A stretch of 64,000 bases of DNA from Gammaproteobacteria bacterium (GTDB lineage: Bacteria; Pseudomonadota; Gammaproteobacteria; SZUA-140), in assembly GCA_015491865.1 (NCBI GenBank), contig WFVD01000006.1:1-64000 (forward strand), given 5' to 3'. How positions within the stretch are numbered: the first letter of the stretch is position 1; each line of letters starts with the position of its first letter. The notes under the pieces are model-generated. The model was not told where the DNA came from. It worked only from the letters and a program-made list of their open reading frames with translations, and made no database searches. Made by a program: the position numbers and the translations under genes. Of the stretch, positions 1 to 10,127 are shown piece by piece.

Positions 1-4
1 CAAG

Positions 5-1483
5 ATGAGCAATTTAAAATATTACTTTCGATTCATCTGTTCTACAGGTTTTTTGTTTTTCTGTGTCATGGGTACATCAGCCGGCGCTGAGTACTGGGTC
101 ACAAAGCTGGGTAGCGATGCTAACAGCTGTACCAATCGCACAACTGATTCCTGTCTTACGATACAAAAAGGTATCAGCATGGCGAAGCTGCCGGGGGACA
201 TTGTTAATATAGGGGCAGGAACCTACATAGAAGACAGTGCCACCAGCCCGTTTACGACAAAGGCTGAGTGGCTAGATGGCGACTATGCAAGTTTAGGGTT
301 TGATTATAGCGGTGCGCCGGGCAACCCAATCACCATACAGGCGGCATCAGGCGATGAGGGGAAAGTTATTATAGATAGCCAAATGGCTCGAGTAGGAATT
401 CAGACAAAGTATGCTGACTATATCCATATTAGAGGGTTAACGCTGATTAATAATTACCTTGTTGGTATTGCATCATGGGGGCAACAAAGCAATATTGTTG
501 CCAACGAAGAAAGACTAAGCGTAGGTATCGTCGTTGAGAACTGTTATATCTATAACACTGCAGGCCCATATGGAAAAAACATGTCTGCAATTGGCATGTG
601 GGGGTCAAAAGACTGGATTGTTAGAAATAATAAGTTAGAAAAGGTATATACACTAAATAGCACTAGAGGCGGACAAGGAATACAAGCTTATGGTGTCATC
701 AACGCCCTTATTGAAAACAATGACATAAAGGATGTCACGCATGGTATTTTCTGGAAAGATCATTTTGTTAAGGATCTGGCACGAACCCCAGTATTTGAGT
801 CTGAAATACGTTTTAATAAAATAGAGGCGACGACAACAGGTGTCTATGTAGGAACTAGAGGCGATGGAACGGTAGAGGCAGGTGAAAATTATGTGCACCA
901 TAATATTATTTATGGCTATGGTGATTCAGGTTATGCGGTACGGGTGAGCGTATCCAATGCATTTGCTATCAGTGCGCCAATACGCATTGAAAATAATTTA
1001 TTTGATGCTGAAGGTAATAAGTCTTTTCACATATATGTTGATGGTAGCGAGAAGGCCTACATCAAGGGAAACATATTTACAAGGTCGACAGGAACGGATC
1101 TTGCGCTGATTAAGTACTCTAAGCCAGGAGAACTACTAGCGTCTGATTACAATGTCTATGGCATGTCACCACTCTTTACTGTTGATAAATATAGCACCAC
1201 CAGCAAGAGCTATACAGGCCTCTCTGCCTGGCAGGCGGCAAAAAAAGCTGATTCAACCACCCTTGGAATAGATAATCCTGATGCGAATAGCCTCAACCAG
1301 TCTTATTCAGCTTTGTTTGTTGAGCCAAATACAGATAGAGATTATAAGTATTTAATAGATTCGCCAGCTATAGGGATGATGCCTGATGGTAGTAATGCAG
1401 GCCCATATCAATATGGGAGCGAGATAATTGGCAGTTCTATTTTGTTAAATAGCAGGCCTAAGGCTCCAAGCTGGGTTGACTAA
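5..1483 (+). CDS. Exported right-handed parallel beta-helix protein
   Basis: This 492-residue protein starts with a Sec signal peptide: a hydrophobic stretch around residues 9-22 and probable cleavage after SAGA, near residue 28. The rest is rich in Asn, Gly, Ile and Val, with recurring NN and GI turns such as IRGLTLINNYLVGI, VENCYIY and IRFNKIE. This is the pattern of pectate-lyase-like right-handed beta-helices. Members often bind or cleave polysaccharides in the periplasm or outside the cell, but no catalytic residues could be assigned, so a lyase or hydrolase role is only possible. The start lies four bases from the window edge, so its ribosome-binding site is not visible and a longer start cannot be excluded. 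Base composition is visibly more AT-rich than the neighbouring mutS, which hints at acquisition. Confidence 0.7.
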   Translation: MSNLKYYFRFICSTGFLFFCVMGTSAGAEYWVTKLGSDANSCTNRTTDSCLTIQKGISMAKLPGDIVNIGAGTYIEDSATSPFTTKAEWLDGDYASLGFDYSGAPGNPITIQAASGDEGKVIIDSQMARVGIQTKYADYIHIRGLTLINNYLVGIASWGQQSNIVANEERLSVGIVVENCYIYNTAGPYGKNMSAIGMWGSKDWIVRNNKLEKVYTLNSTRGGQGIQAYGVINALIENNDIKDVTHGIFWKDHFVKDLARTPVFESEIRFNKIEATTTGVYVGTRGDGTVEAGENYVHHNIIYGYGDSGYAVRVSVSNAFAISAPIRIENNLFDAEGNKSFHIYVDGSEKAYIKGNIFTRSTGTDLALIKYSKPGELLASDYNVYGMSPLFTVDKYSTTSKSYTGLSAWQAAKKADSTTLGIDNPDANSLNQSYSALFVEPNTDRDYKYLIDSPAIGMMPDGSNAGPYQYGSEIIGSSILLNSRPKAPSWVD

Positions 1484-1882
1484 ATGTTTTACTGGACGCA
1501 TCTATAGTGCCAGCAGCGCCATCAGATGCGGGAGGAGCAAGCGCCCTTTACTTTGATACAATTCAAACCATAACCCAGCATACCCAAGCCAAACTTGCCT
1601 TCAATCTTATCAGCAAACTTTATGCCACCGAAAAACAGACCACCAGAAAACAATTAAGCACGACCCATCCTGGCAGATATTCTGCCATAGGCTAGAACCT
1701 TACTCGGGTCTTGGTCATATTATTAAAGAGCTCCCAGCGTCATCACTTCTACTGTCCTAGAAGAGAGAGGTTTGATACTCTGTATGGTTACCTCCAGCAT
1801 CCTCCTGATTTAATTTCAGCTTGTTCGCCAAACCGAGAAAAATGTAACTTTTGAAGTTCAAAAAGATAAGAAGTCCAACACC
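1484..1882. other. Gap of about 400 bases without a convincing gene
   Basis: The stretch between the beta-helix gene and mutS is AT-rich like the upstream gene. A 62-codon GTG-initiated frame (1507-1695) exists but has no ribosome-binding site and no recognisable protein signature. No strong promoter or terminator was found. The mutS leader with a weak purine stretch (AAGATAAGAAG, about 1864-1874) lies at its right end. Confidence 0.5.
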
Positions 1883-4492
1883 ATGAGTTCCAAGAAAAAA
1901 AACAGACAACACACCCCGATGATGCAGCAATTTTTGCGTATCAAGGCGGAACACCCGGAGATGCTGGTCTTCTACCGGATGGGAGATTTCTACGAACTCT
2001 TTTTTGATGATGCACGTAAGGCGTCGCGCATCCTTGATATCACGTTGACCAGTCGTGGCAAGTCTGGTGGCGAATCGATTCCGATGGCGGGCATCCCTTA
2101 TCATGCAGCGGATAATTACCTCGCCAAAATCGTGGCACATGGCGAGTCGGTAGCGATTGCGGAACAGATCGGCGACCCGGCCACCAGCAAGGGACCGGTG
2201 GAGCGTAAGGTGGTGCGCATCGTCACTCCCGGCACCGTAACCGATGAGGCGCTACTCAGCGAGCGTCGCGATAATCTACTCTGTGCGATTCATCAGGCGG
2301 GGGAAATTTTCGGCATTGCCACGCTTGATCTCACCAGCGGACGCTTAATCATTAGTGAAGTTAACAACTGGCAGGCGCTACTCGATGAACTGGAACGGCT
2401 CAAACCGACCGAGCTGCTGGTGAATGAGGATAGCAACTATAAGCACGTGCTGGGTGAACGTGCCGGACTGCGCACCCTGCCGCCGTGGCACTTTGAACTC
2501 GACAGCGCTACCCGTGCGTTGACTCAGCAGATGGGGACCAGAGCGCTCAGCGGTTTTGGTTGTGATGCGGTTCCTATTGCCGTCGCCGCCGCAGGCTGCC
2601 TGCTGCAGTACGCACGCGAAACGCAGCGGGCCGCACTGCCACACCTGCAGACGATTAAAGTCGAACAGCGCGACGAAGCGGTGATCCTCGATGCCACCAG
2701 TCGCCGTAATCTCGAACTCGATACCAATCTCGCCGGCGGTAGCGAACACACCCTGAGCTGGGTGATGGATCGCACCGCCACCTCGATGGGCAGCCGCCTC
2801 TTTAAACGCTGGATCAACCGCCCGCTGCGCGACCACCAGACACTACGACAACGCCACCACTGCATCGGCGCGATGATCGACGCCCAGGTCGACACTGTGC
2901 TGCATGATCAGCTCCGGGGGGTCGGTGATATCGAACGCTGTCTCGCACGCATCGCCCTGAAATCAGCGCGCCCGCGTGACCTGGCACTGATTCGTGATGC
3001 GCTTGCCGCCTTGCCGTCGCTGCACGAAATCATCACCCCGCTCGACACGCCATTAATCCCACAATTAAGAGAACGTCTCGGCCACCACCCTGAGCTGCTC
3101 GATCTGCTGCAGCGCGCCATTCTGGAAAACCCGCCGGTACTGATTCGTGATGGCGGCGTTATCGCCAAAGGTTACGACAGTGAACTCGACGAGCTGCGTG
3201 AACTGAGCGGAAACGCCGGACAGTATCTGTTAGAACTGGAACAGCGTGAACGTGAACGCAGCGGCATCAATGGACTAAAAGTAAGTTATAACCGCGTGCA
3301 TGGTTACTACATCGAAATCTCACGCATCTACTCCGATAACGTGCCGGAAGATTATATTCGCCGCCAGACATTGAAGAGTGCGGAACGTTTTATCACCCCT
3401 GAACTGAAGGCGTTTGAAGAGAAGGCACTGAGTGCAAAAGAGCGCTCACTGTCACGTGAGAAGATGCTTTACGAAGCGCTGCTCGATGCCCTGCTGCCAC
3501 ACCTTGCCCCATTACAGGCAACTGCTGAAGCGCTGGCGGAACTCGACACGCTCTCAAATCTTGCCGAACGCGCGGTGTCACTCAACCTTAGTGCTCCAGA
3601 GCTCAGTAACGCACCCGGATTGATCATCGAAGGTGGGCGCCATTTAGTGGTGGAGCAGGTACTCGACACCCCCTTTGTACCGAATGATGTGCGCTTCGAT
3701 GATGAGCGCCGTATGTTAATTATTACCGGTCCCAACATGGGCGGTAAATCAACCTACATGCGCCAGACAGCACTGATCGCGATCCTCGCCTCGATCGGCA
3801 GTTATGTGCCTGCCGAACGGGCGGTGGTCGGGCCGCTAGACAGAATATTTACCCGCATCGGCGCATCAGATGAACTCGCCAGCGGGCGCTCGACCTTTAT
3901 GGTCGAGATGACCGAGACCGCCAACATCCTCCACAACGCTACTGAAAACAGCCTGATTCTGATGGATGAGATCGGGCGCGGCACCAGCACCTTTGATGGC
4001 CTCTCACTCGCCTGGGCCTGCGCCGACTATCTCGCCCGGAAGCTGCGCGCCTTCACCCTCTTTGCCACCCACTATTTCGAGCTGACGACACTGCCAGACA
4101 ACAGTCCGACCAGCGCCAATGTCCATCTCGATGCGGTCGAGCACGGCGACACGATCGTCTTCCTTCACGCCGTTAAAGAGGGGCCCGCCAACCAGAGTTA
4201 CGGCCTGCAGGTTGCGGCCCTGGCAGGGATTCCGCGCTCAGTGATCGAACAGGCACGCGAACGACTGATCCAGCTCGAAAATGAGGTGGTTGAACAGCCG
4301 CCGCAACCGCATATCGCCAGCGGCGCAGGCGAATCCTCTGTATCACCACAGTTTTCACTGTTCCAGCCAGCGGCCGATCATCCACTGCTGAATGCGGTTG
4401 AGGCCCTGAATCCAGATGATCTGAGTCCACGCCAGGCCCATGAGATGCTCTACCAGCTAAAATCGCTGCTAAAAAATACGAATCGAGGCTGA
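1883..4492 (+). CDS. mutS: DNA mismatch repair ATPase MutS
   Basis: MutS binds mismatches and small loops and recruits MutL. The 869-residue length fits MutS1. The N-terminal mismatch-wedge motif is present as F36-Y37-E38 in [11 protein letters not shown], the same positions as in E. coli. The Walker A motif GPNMGGKST is at residues 616-624, the Walker B aspartate-glutamate in [16 protein letters not shown] near 695-696, and the ABC-type switch histidine follows in FATHYFEL. The C-terminal tail (from about residue 800) contains the dimer/tetramer region, ending in [20 protein letters not shown]. The start codon is ATG; the ribosome-binding site is only weak. The gene stands alone; the downstream fdxA has its own promoter. 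Confidence 0.98.
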   Translation: MSSKKKNRQHTPMMQQFLRIKAEHPEMLVFYRMGDFYELFFDDARKASRILDITLTSRGKSGGESIPMAGIPYHAADNYLAKIVAHGESVAIAEQIGDPATSKGPVERKVVRIVTPGTVTDEALLSERRDNLLCAIHQAGEIFGIATLDLTSGRLIISEVNNWQALLDELERLKPTELLVNEDSNYKHVLGERAGLRTLPPWHFELDSATRALTQQMGTRALSGFGCDAVPIAVAAAGCLLQYARETQRAALPHLQTIKVEQRDEAVILDATSRRNLELDTNLAGGSEHTLSWVMDRTATSMGSRLFKRWINRPLRDHQTLRQRHHCIGAMIDAQVDTVLHDQLRGVGDIERCLARIALKSARPRDLALIRDALAALPSLHEIITPLDTPLIPQLRERLGHHPELLDLLQRAILENPPVLIRDGGVIAKGYDSELDELRELSGNAGQYLLELEQRERERSGINGLKVSYNRVHGYYIEISRIYSDNVPEDYIRRQTLKSAERFITPELKAFEEKALSAKERSLSREKMLYEALLDALLPHLAPLQATAEALAELDTLSNLAERAVSLNLSAPELSNAPGLIIEGGRHLVVEQVLDTPFVPNDVRFDDERRMLIITGPNMGGKSTYMRQTALIAILASIGSYVPAERAVVGPLDRIFTRIGASDELASGRSTFMVEMTETANILHNATENSLILMDEIGRGTSTFDGLSLAWACADYLARKLRAFTLFATHYFELTTLPDNSPTSANVHLDAVEHGDTIVFLHAVKEGPANQSYGLQVAALAGIPRSVIEQARERLIQLENEVVEQPPQPHIASGAGESSVSPQFSLFQPAADHPLLNAVEALNPDDLSPRQAHEMLYQLKSLLKNTNRG

Positions 4493-4518
4493 AAAAAAGG
4501 CGCCGAATCCTATATAAT
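4489..4518 (+). promoter_or_regulatory. Candidate sigma70 promoter of fdxA
   Basis: A perfect -10 hexamer TATAAT (4513-4518) is preceded after 18 bases by CTGAAA (4489-4494), a fair -35. It overlaps the last codons of mutS and lies about 70 bases before the fdxA start, which has a GGAG ribosome-binding site near 4579. Confidence 0.55.
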
Positions 4519-4589
4519 GCGCAGCTGATTCAGCATGCTGGACTGCGTTGAACGCGCTAGAGACTAAATTTTAAGGTACGGAGAATTCC

Positions 4590-4913
4590 ATGACATTTGT
4601 TGTGACCGATAACTGCATCAAGTGCAAATACACCGACTGCGTCGAGGTTTGCCCAGTAGACTGCTTTCATGAAGGGCCCAATTTTCTGGTGATCGATCCG
4701 GATGAGTGCATCGATTGCACCCTGTGTGAGCCGGAATGTCCCGCAGAAGCGATCTACGCTGAGGATGACCTGCCTGAAGATCAGCTACATTTCACGGCGC
4801 TGAATGCGGAACTGACCCCGCTCTGGCCGGTGATCACCGAGATCATCGATGCGCCGGAAGATGCCGACGAATGGAACGGGGTTAAAGACAAACTCAAATA
4901 TCTTGAGCGATAA
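4590..4913 (+). CDS. fdxA: Seven-iron ferredoxin FdxA (3Fe-4S/4Fe-4S)
   Basis: This small cytoplasmic electron carrier of 107 residues matches Azotobacter-type ferredoxin I. Cysteines 9, 17 and 50 should hold the 3Fe-4S cluster, and 21, 40, 43 and 46 the 4Fe-4S cluster, each one position later than in the Azotobacter protein. The motifs [14 protein letters not shown] and [12 protein letters not shown] are intact. The acidic C-terminal half (EDDLPEDQL) is typical of the family. Linkage to mutS is a frequent gammaproteobacterial arrangement. It has its own promoter and a good ribosome-binding site. Physiological partners are not evident from the context. Confidence 0.96.
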   Translation: MTFVVTDNCIKCKYTDCVEVCPVDCFHEGPNFLVIDPDECIDCTLCEPECPAEAIYAEDDLPEDQLHFTALNAELTPLWPVITEIIDAPEDADEWNGVKDKLKYLER

Positions 4914-7900
4914 GCGAGCCGACACCTTTTTGCCCCGGAGTACCTCCGGGGCGCAGCCCAGTGGTTCCTTTCCCAGCAACACCCCCGTTGCACTCTACCC
5001 TTATGCAGACAACCTGTTTGCGCAACTTGCATCACGACTACTCACGCAGCATCTCACCGATACCACATCGGAAACCGCACCGCGCCAACGCGGCGACCTC
5101 ACGCACTGCATCGTCTTGCTGCCGACACTGAATGCGATCGCACCGCTGCGGCAGCAGTTATTAAAACAGGCCAGCGCGCTCGGCATCCCGGCACTGCTCG
5201 GACCAACGGTTAACACCCTGCGCGGCTGGGTTGAGGCAACCACCCCGGCCAGTCGTCAACGCCTCGATGTTCAGGGGTGTGAACTGATGCTGATTGAGGC
5301 GCTCGAAAGATTTCCCAACCTCTTTGGCAGTAGCAGCCCGTGGTCACTCAGCGAATCGCTGATTAAGCTCTTCGATGAACTCACCACCCACCACATCACC
5401 CTGCCGGATGAGGTTGGCACTTTTATCAGACAGCTCGAACAGGCCTATGGCTGCGGTAACGATCAATCAGCGCACGATATCAGCGCACTTTCGCGCGAAG
5501 CGTATCTGGTACACACCCTGTGGCAAGCCTGGCACCAGCAGCAGCGTGAGGAGGCTGTGATCGACCCGCAGAGTGACTACATAGAACGACTCGCCACCAG
5601 CCTGTCGCACATCACCAGAACACAACAGCTCTATATGGCCGGATACTATCAGTTGATCCCGGCCGAAAAAAAATGGATTAACCGGCTTCTCGAACGCGGC
5701 CAGTTGCAGCTGCTGCTACAGGGCGATAACAGTAGCGCCGTTAACGCAGATGACTACCACCCCGATGCGGCCATCCGTTCGCTACTGCATGATCTGCCAG
5801 CGGCACAGCAGCCCCCAGAACCACGCACTTGCGATTACAGCGCGATGCTCGACCAGGTTTATCCTGCGTTGGCAATTAACAGCCAAAGGTGTGCCAGTAC
5901 GCCACCACTCGCCACCCGCGCCGCCGCCTTTGCGCAGCGCTGCCCAGTTAGCCCCTGCTATGATTCGATCCACTACTATCAGGCAGGCAGTGCGGAACAG
6001 GAGGCGGTCGCCGTCACCCTGCAGCTGCGTGAATGGCTTCACAGTGGTAAAAAAAATATCGCGGTGGTGACTGAAGATCGTCGCCTTGCTCGCCGTCTGC
6101 GCGCACTACTGGAACGTGAGGCGATCACACTGAAAGACCACTCCGGCTGGGCGCTCTCAACCACTCGCGCCGCCGCTACCATGGAGCGCTGGCTGGAGGC
6201 CATCGAAGAGGAGTTCGATCAACAACCCCTGCTCGATACGCTTAAATCACCATTTGTCTTTCCAGATCAGCCGCGCGACACCTTCAACAACACGATCTAC
6301 CGTTTTGAGCAGGATATCGTACTGCACGAAAATATTGCACGCGGCCTGTCGCGTTATCGTAACGCCATCGAACTGCGTCAACGCCGCCTGCCGTGGAGCA
6401 ATGTCGATACCGCCAGCGTACATGCACTGCTCAACAGCCTTGAAGCTGCTGCGGCACCGCTGCTGGATTTTATCGATAACAGACCACATTCGCCTGTTGA
6501 GATGCTCGCCGGACTGGAGCAGAGCCTGAGAAGCGTCGGTATCTGGCGCACCTACGGTGATGACCTTGCCGGTAAAGCGATCATCAGCGAAATTGCAGCG
6601 ATGCGCCATGCAATCAAAGGTCGCAACCTCAGACTCAACTGGCGGGAGTTTCGTACCTGGCTGGGGCGCACGCTGGAACGTGCCAACTTTGCCGCCCAGG
6701 AACGCGGAGAGATTCAGCTGCTCACGCTGGAGCAGAGTAATCTACAGCAGTATGATGCGATTGTGATCGCCGGTGTCACCCAGGAGCACTTCCCCGGCCA
6801 GAAAGAGCATTCACCATTCTTTAATGACAGCGTGCGCCATGCACTCGGTATTCCACCTGCGCGAAGGGCGACCGCCAGACGCTTTTACCACTTCAGGCGA
6901 CTACTCGAAGCAGCACCCCTGTTTCTGCTCACCTCACATAACGATGAAGCAGCAGGGGTGTCAACGCCGTCACCGTGGCTTGAGCTACTCCAGAGCTTTC
7001 ATCAACTCGCCTATGGTAAAACGCTGCATGATGGTGGACTCGCTCAGCGACTTATCACCTGTCAACAGCAGCAGGCGCGCGAACCGATGGCAGGGCTGCT
7101 GCCCGCGCCGGCACCGGCACCGGCAGCAATAGCACCGCGTACATTGATACCGAAAGAGATCTCTGCCAGCAGTTATCAGAAACTGATCGACTGCCCATAT
7201 CAGTTTTACGCCAGCTACTGCCTTAACCTGCGCGCCCCCGATGAGATACGTGAAGCGCTGGAGAAGTCGGACTACGGCGAACATGTGCATCGCATCCTGC
7301 AGCACTTTCATGATCCCCTGGGCAAAGAGGCCTTCTCGCAGCCAGTAACTGGCGATAACCGCAATGCGGCCATTGAACACCTCAATAAAATTTCACAACA
7401 TGTTTTCCAGCAGGATCTCGAAGATAACTATCTACATCGTGGCTGGTTGCAGCAGTGGCTGAAGATTACGCCCCACTATATCGATTGGCAGATTAAACGC
7501 GCCCAGCGATGGCGGATCAGCGCTGTTGAACAGTCGGTAAAGCTGGAAAGGTTTGATCCACTATTTAATATCAAAGGGCGACTCGACAGAGTGGATAGCG
7601 CCGCTGATGGTCACAGTGTGGTCGATTATAAAACCGGCAAAACCGCAAAATTAAAAGAGATCGAAGCGGGTGAAGCGGTACAGCTACCCTTCTATGCACT
7701 GCTGATAGAACCCACACCTCAGCGAGTTGAATATCTTGCGCTCAGTAAAGAGAAAGTAAAAACAGAAGGCGTGCTGGAGGGTGATGAGCTGGCATCACTG
7801 GCGCAACAGAATCGCACACGCCTTAAACAGTTGATGAGTGCAATCAACGACGGCAGGCCATTACCGGCGTGGGGAGACGAAGCAACCTGCGGCTATTGTG

Positions 7901-7956
7901 ACATGCAGGGGCTTTGCCGCAAGCAGGCATGGAGAGGCGACTACAAAATCAGCTAG
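4903..7956 (+). CDS. AddB-like PD-(D/E)XK nuclease with Fe-S cysteines
   Basis: This large protein (about 1,017 residues from the TTG at 4903) resembles the AddB/RexB class of recombination-repair proteins. The N-terminal and middle parts look like a degenerate UvrD-type helicase: helicase-like segments such as [13 protein letters not shown] are present, but no Walker A GKT/S motif was found. The C-terminal nuclease has [15 protein letters not shown] and QLPFYALL, the core of a RecB-family PD-(D/E)XK site. A cysteine in [11 protein letters not shown] plus [10 protein letters not shown] at the end form the AddB-type Fe-S staple. AddB normally acts with an AddA helicase-nuclease, and no such partner is adjacent. 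The start is uncertain: an upstream ATG at 4849 would overlap fdxA by 65 bases, and no candidate start has a clear ribosome-binding site. Confidence 0.82.
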   Translation: MSDKRADTFLPRSTSGAQPSGSFPSNTPVALYPYADNLFAQLASRLLTQHLTDTTSETAPRQRGDLTHCIVLLPTLNAIAPLRQQLLKQASALGIPALLGPTVNTLRGWVEATTPASRQRLDVQGCELMLIEALERFPNLFGSSSPWSLSESLIKLFDELTTHHITLPDEVGTFIRQLEQAYGCGNDQSAHDISALSREAYLVHTLWQAWHQQQREEAVIDPQSDYIERLATSLSHITRTQQLYMAGYYQLIPAEKKWINRLLERGQLQLLLQGDNSSAVNADDYHPDAAIRSLLHDLPAAQQPPEPRTCDYSAMLDQVYPALAINSQRCASTPPLATRAAAFAQRCPVSPCYDSIHYYQAGSAEQEAVAVTLQLREWLHSGKKNIAVVTEDRRLARRLRALLEREAITLKDHSGWALSTTRAAATMERWLEAIEEEFDQQPLLDTLKSPFVFPDQPRDTFNNTIYRFEQDIVLHENIARGLSRYRNAIELRQRRLPWSNVDTASVHALLNSLEAAAAPLLDFIDNRPHSPVEMLAGLEQSLRSVGIWRTYGDDLAGKAIISEIAAMRHAIKGRNLRLNWREFRTWLGRTLERANFAAQERGEIQLLTLEQSNLQQYDAIVIAGVTQEHFPGQKEHSPFFNDSVRHALGIPPARRATARRFYHFRRLLEAAPLFLLTSHNDEAAGVSTPSPWLELLQSFHQLAYGKTLHDGGLAQRLITCQQQQAREPMAGLLPAPAPAPAAIAPRTLIPKEISASSYQKLIDCPYQFYASYCLNLRAPDEIREALEKSDYGEHVHRILQHFHDPLGKEAFSQPVTGDNRNAAIEHLNKISQHVFQQDLEDNYLHRGWLQQWLKITPHYIDWQIKRAQRWRISAVEQSVKLERFDPLFNIKGRLDRVDSAADGHSVVDYKTGKTAKLKEIEAGEAVQLPFYALLIEPTPQRVEYLALSKEKVKTEGVLEGDELASLAQQNRTRLKQLMSAINDGRPLPAWGDEATCGYCDMQGLCRKQAWRGDYKIS
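4933..4951. repeat. Perfect 8-bp inverted repeat just after fdxA
   Basis: CCCCGGAG and CTCCGGGG are separated by TAC. No T-tract follows on either strand (the T-run precedes it on the plus strand), so it is not a classical terminator. It lies inside or just before the first codons of the downstream nuclease gene and could form a leader hairpin affecting its translation or fdxA mRNA stability. Confidence 0.5.
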
Positions 7957-8035
7957 CACTCAGCAACAAAATGCATCGCAAAACAAGAGGCGGTATACTG
8001 CTGTTCATATCGACTTTCCGGGGGGGCGTTTAAAG

Positions 8036-8395
8036 ATGACACAACATGAAAAGATCAGCTACGTTGAGTTCCCATCAAAAAATATCACGGCAACCAAAAC
8101 ATTCTTTAGCACCGCATTTGGCTGGGAGTTTGTTGACTACGGCGATGAATACACCACCTTTAACAACGAAGGGCTTAATGGTGGTTTTTACAAAACAGAT
8201 TCAATCGCCACCGTCGAAAATGGCAGCGCACTTGTCGTCTTTTACAGTCGAGACCTGGAACAGACGCAGCAGAAAATCGAACAGGCGGGCGGCACCATCA
8301 AAAGAGCGATATTCCCCTTCCCCGGCGGGCGGCGTTTCCACTTCTGCGACCCTAACGGCAATGAATACGCGGTGTGGTCCGATAAATATTTATAG
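8036..8395 (+). CDS. VOC (glyoxalase/bleomycin-resistance) family protein
   Basis: A 119-residue single-domain member of the vicinal oxygen chelate superfamily, with the beta-alpha-beta-beta-beta pattern read from YVEFPSKNITATKTFF, GWEFVDYGDEYTTF and FPGGRRFHFCDPNGNEYAVWS. The terminal DPNGNEYAVW block is the usual second-module signature. The substrate cannot be predicted; relatives include glyoxalases, dioxygenases and uncharacterised proteins. The ATG at 8036 was chosen because a purine-rich GGGGGG lies about ten bases upstream and the product then starts at the domain; the reading frame is open further upstream but that part has no homology-like features. It is convergent with the pga operon. 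Confidence 0.85.
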   Translation: MTQHEKISYVEFPSKNITATKTFFSTAFGWEFVDYGDEYTTFNNEGLNGGFYKTDSIATVENGSALVVFYSRDLEQTQQKIEQAGGTIKRAIFPFPGGRRFHFCDPNGNEYAVWSDKYL

Positions 8396-8412
8396 CGAGA
8401 GGTGAACTGGCA

Positions 8413-8865
8413 CTATCGATCCTGCTCCTGCGAAGTCGTCGCGATGATATTACCCTGCTCATCATGACTCATCAGCAGGCGTCGAGATTGACGCCAGCAG
8501 GCAACCTGTTCAGTGGTCACACCAAAATCATCGGCCAGTGATGCATCATCGACTGCTACTCGCGCACTGCGGCGCTCTTTTCCCCGAAACCGCCACAGGT
8601 TAACCGCCGCCCAGATCCCCAGTGTGGCACTAATCAGAAAGATCACCAGAACGTATAACCCCAGCAGATCGAGCAGTGTCTGCAACCCTTCCCGCACCAC
8701 CATCTCATCATAAAAAATCTCTACACCAAACAGCCAACCCGCCAAACTTAGCAGCGGTATCCAGAGATAAAACCAGATCACCCAGAACAGAAAGGTTAGA
8801 AAGCTATAACCGAATCGCTGACGTAAGGTCTGCATATCTGGGCGCTGAATAATATGAGGATTCAT
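8413..8865 (-). CDS. pgaD: PGA synthase accessory subunit PgaD
   Basis: A 150-residue inner-membrane protein with two hydrophobic helices (about residues 19-46 and 66-90) and a basic cytoplasmic tail. It is last in a pgaABCD order, and its start overlaps the pgaC stop in a TAATG. In E. coli, PgaD binds PgaC, and the pair is stabilised and activated by c-di-GMP to polymerise poly-beta-1,6-N-acetylglucosamine. The sequence is poorly conserved across species, so the call rests on position, size and two-helix topology. Confidence 0.88.
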   Translation of the reverse strand: MNPHIIQRPDMQTLRQRFGYSFLTFLFWVIWFYLWIPLLSLAGWLFGVEIFYDEMVVREGLQTLLDLLGLYVLVIFLISATLGIWAAVNLWRFRGKERRSARVAVDDASLADDFGVTTEQVACWRQSRRLLMSHDEQGNIIATTSQEQDR

Positions 8866-10127
8866 TAACGTACACCTCTATCAGGGCTAACCCATGTAGC
8901 ACGGGCGCCTTTCTTTTTAAATAGCGCTTTTGGCACAGCAACCACCGTAGTCGCAACACTTAACAGCCAGAACACAAGCGGGTACCACACCATCCAATAG
9001 TAGATTTTTCCAATCCCTTTTTCATAACGTGAATCAATGGTGAGACTGATCGCAAACTGCAACAAACAGGTAACACCAAGCACCACACCATTCCAGCCGG
9101 GTAACAGCGTTGGAATAGAGAGCGGTGGAGGCAACTCAATAAACTGCCCTGCAACCCATAAACCGAAGACACACAACATGACATAAGCCCAGAGCACACT
9201 GGTAAAATATTCGAGATAGACCGGCCACATGCGCCGCATACGCCAATGTGGAATACGCGGCAGGTATTTGATGAGCGCCTCCGTGCCGCCTTGCGACCAC
9301 CTGATGCGCTGTTTCCATAGCCCCGCCAGGGTTTCAGGCATCAAGATCCAGCAGAGGGCATGTGATTCAAAGCGAACATCCCAGTGGCGCAGCTGTAGCT
9401 TCCAGCTGATATCGATATCCTCTGTCACCATATCGGTACTCCAGTAACCGACATCATGCAGCGCACTTTTACGAAACCCGGCCACGACACCCGAAACGGT
9501 AAATATTCGACCATAGATACGCTGAGCTCTTTTGATCATGCCGATAATAGCGGAAAATTCACCGACCTGAATCTTTCCCAGCAGTGTTGAGCGAGTGCGT
9601 ATGCGTGGATTACCGGTGACGGCGGCCACACGCGGACCGTTAATAAAGTGGGTCATTATCCAGCTAATGGCATGCTCATCTAACAGCGCATCACCATCAA
9701 TGCAGACCAGAAACTCATGCTTCGACACCAGCGTTCCCATTTTCAACGCTACCGCCTTGCCTTCGTTTTTAGCCAGATGAACAACTCGGAGCTGCGGGTA
9801 TTGTGCACTGAGCTCATCGAGTATCACCCCTGTATCATCGGGGCTACCATCATTGATGGCGATGATTTCAAACGCTGGATACTCCTGCAGCGTCAGTTGT
9901 GTGATTGTTTCTCGAACATTACCCCCTTCATTAAAACAGGGTACGATAATAGAAACAGGGGGATATTCTTTTAATACGGGTGGTTGGTCAATCGCTGCGC
10001 CTGAACTTCGCTCCCAGTGGTAGTAGTAATAGAGTGCGCCCACCATCCACAGGTATGCCATAAACAGCGGGTAATAAAATGCAAAGTTAAGCATTCCATT
10101 GACAACTTGATCAATCAATTCAGCCAT
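8865..10127 (-). CDS. pgaC: Poly-N-acetylglucosamine synthase PgaC
   Basis: A processive family-2 glycosyltransferase that polymerises UDP-GlcNAc and extrudes the chain across the inner membrane. It has an N-terminal membrane segment and a GT-A domain with the nucleotide-binding SIIVPCFNEGGNVRETI and CIDGDALL blocks, the catalytic TEDIDISWKL and the processive-enzyme QRIRW motif; membrane helices follow. The start is ambiguous, either GTG at 10130 or ATG at 10127. The pgaB stop overlaps this codon pair (TGATG) and a GGAG ribosome-binding site lies just upstream, consistent with translational coupling. With PgaD it forms the c-di-GMP-responsive synthase, so the diguanylate cyclase at 35.6 kb is a plausible upstream regulator. 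Confidence 0.96.
   Translation of the reverse strand: MAELIDQVVNGMLNFAFYYPLFMAYLWMVGALYYYYHWERSSGAAIDQPPVLKEYPPVSIIVPCFNEGGNVRETITQLTLQEYPAFEIIAINDGSPDDTGVILDELSAQYPQLRVVHLAKNEGKAVALKMGTLVSKHEFLVCIDGDALLDEHAISWIMTHFINGPRVAAVTGNPRIRTRSTLLGKIQVGEFSAIIGMIKRAQRIYGRIFTVSGVVAGFRKSALHDVGYWSTDMVTEDIDISWKLQLRHWDVRFESHALCWILMPETLAGLWKQRIRWSQGGTEALIKYLPRIPHWRMRRMWPVYLEYFTSVLWAYVMLCVFGLWVAGQFIELPPPLSIPTLLPGWNGVVLGVTCLLQFAISLTIDSRYEKGIGKIYYWMVWYPLVFWLLSVATTVVAVPKALFKKKGARATWVSPDRGVR

Noticed and set aside
1507-1695. 62-codon GTG frame after the beta-helix gene, possibly a frameshifted C-terminal tail
   Set aside because: No ribosome-binding site; the upstream protein already has a plausible end, and the continuation has no recognised protein pattern.
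4933-4951. Terminator after fdxA
   Set aside because: The hairpin has no T-run on either strand, so it is kept only as an inverted repeat.
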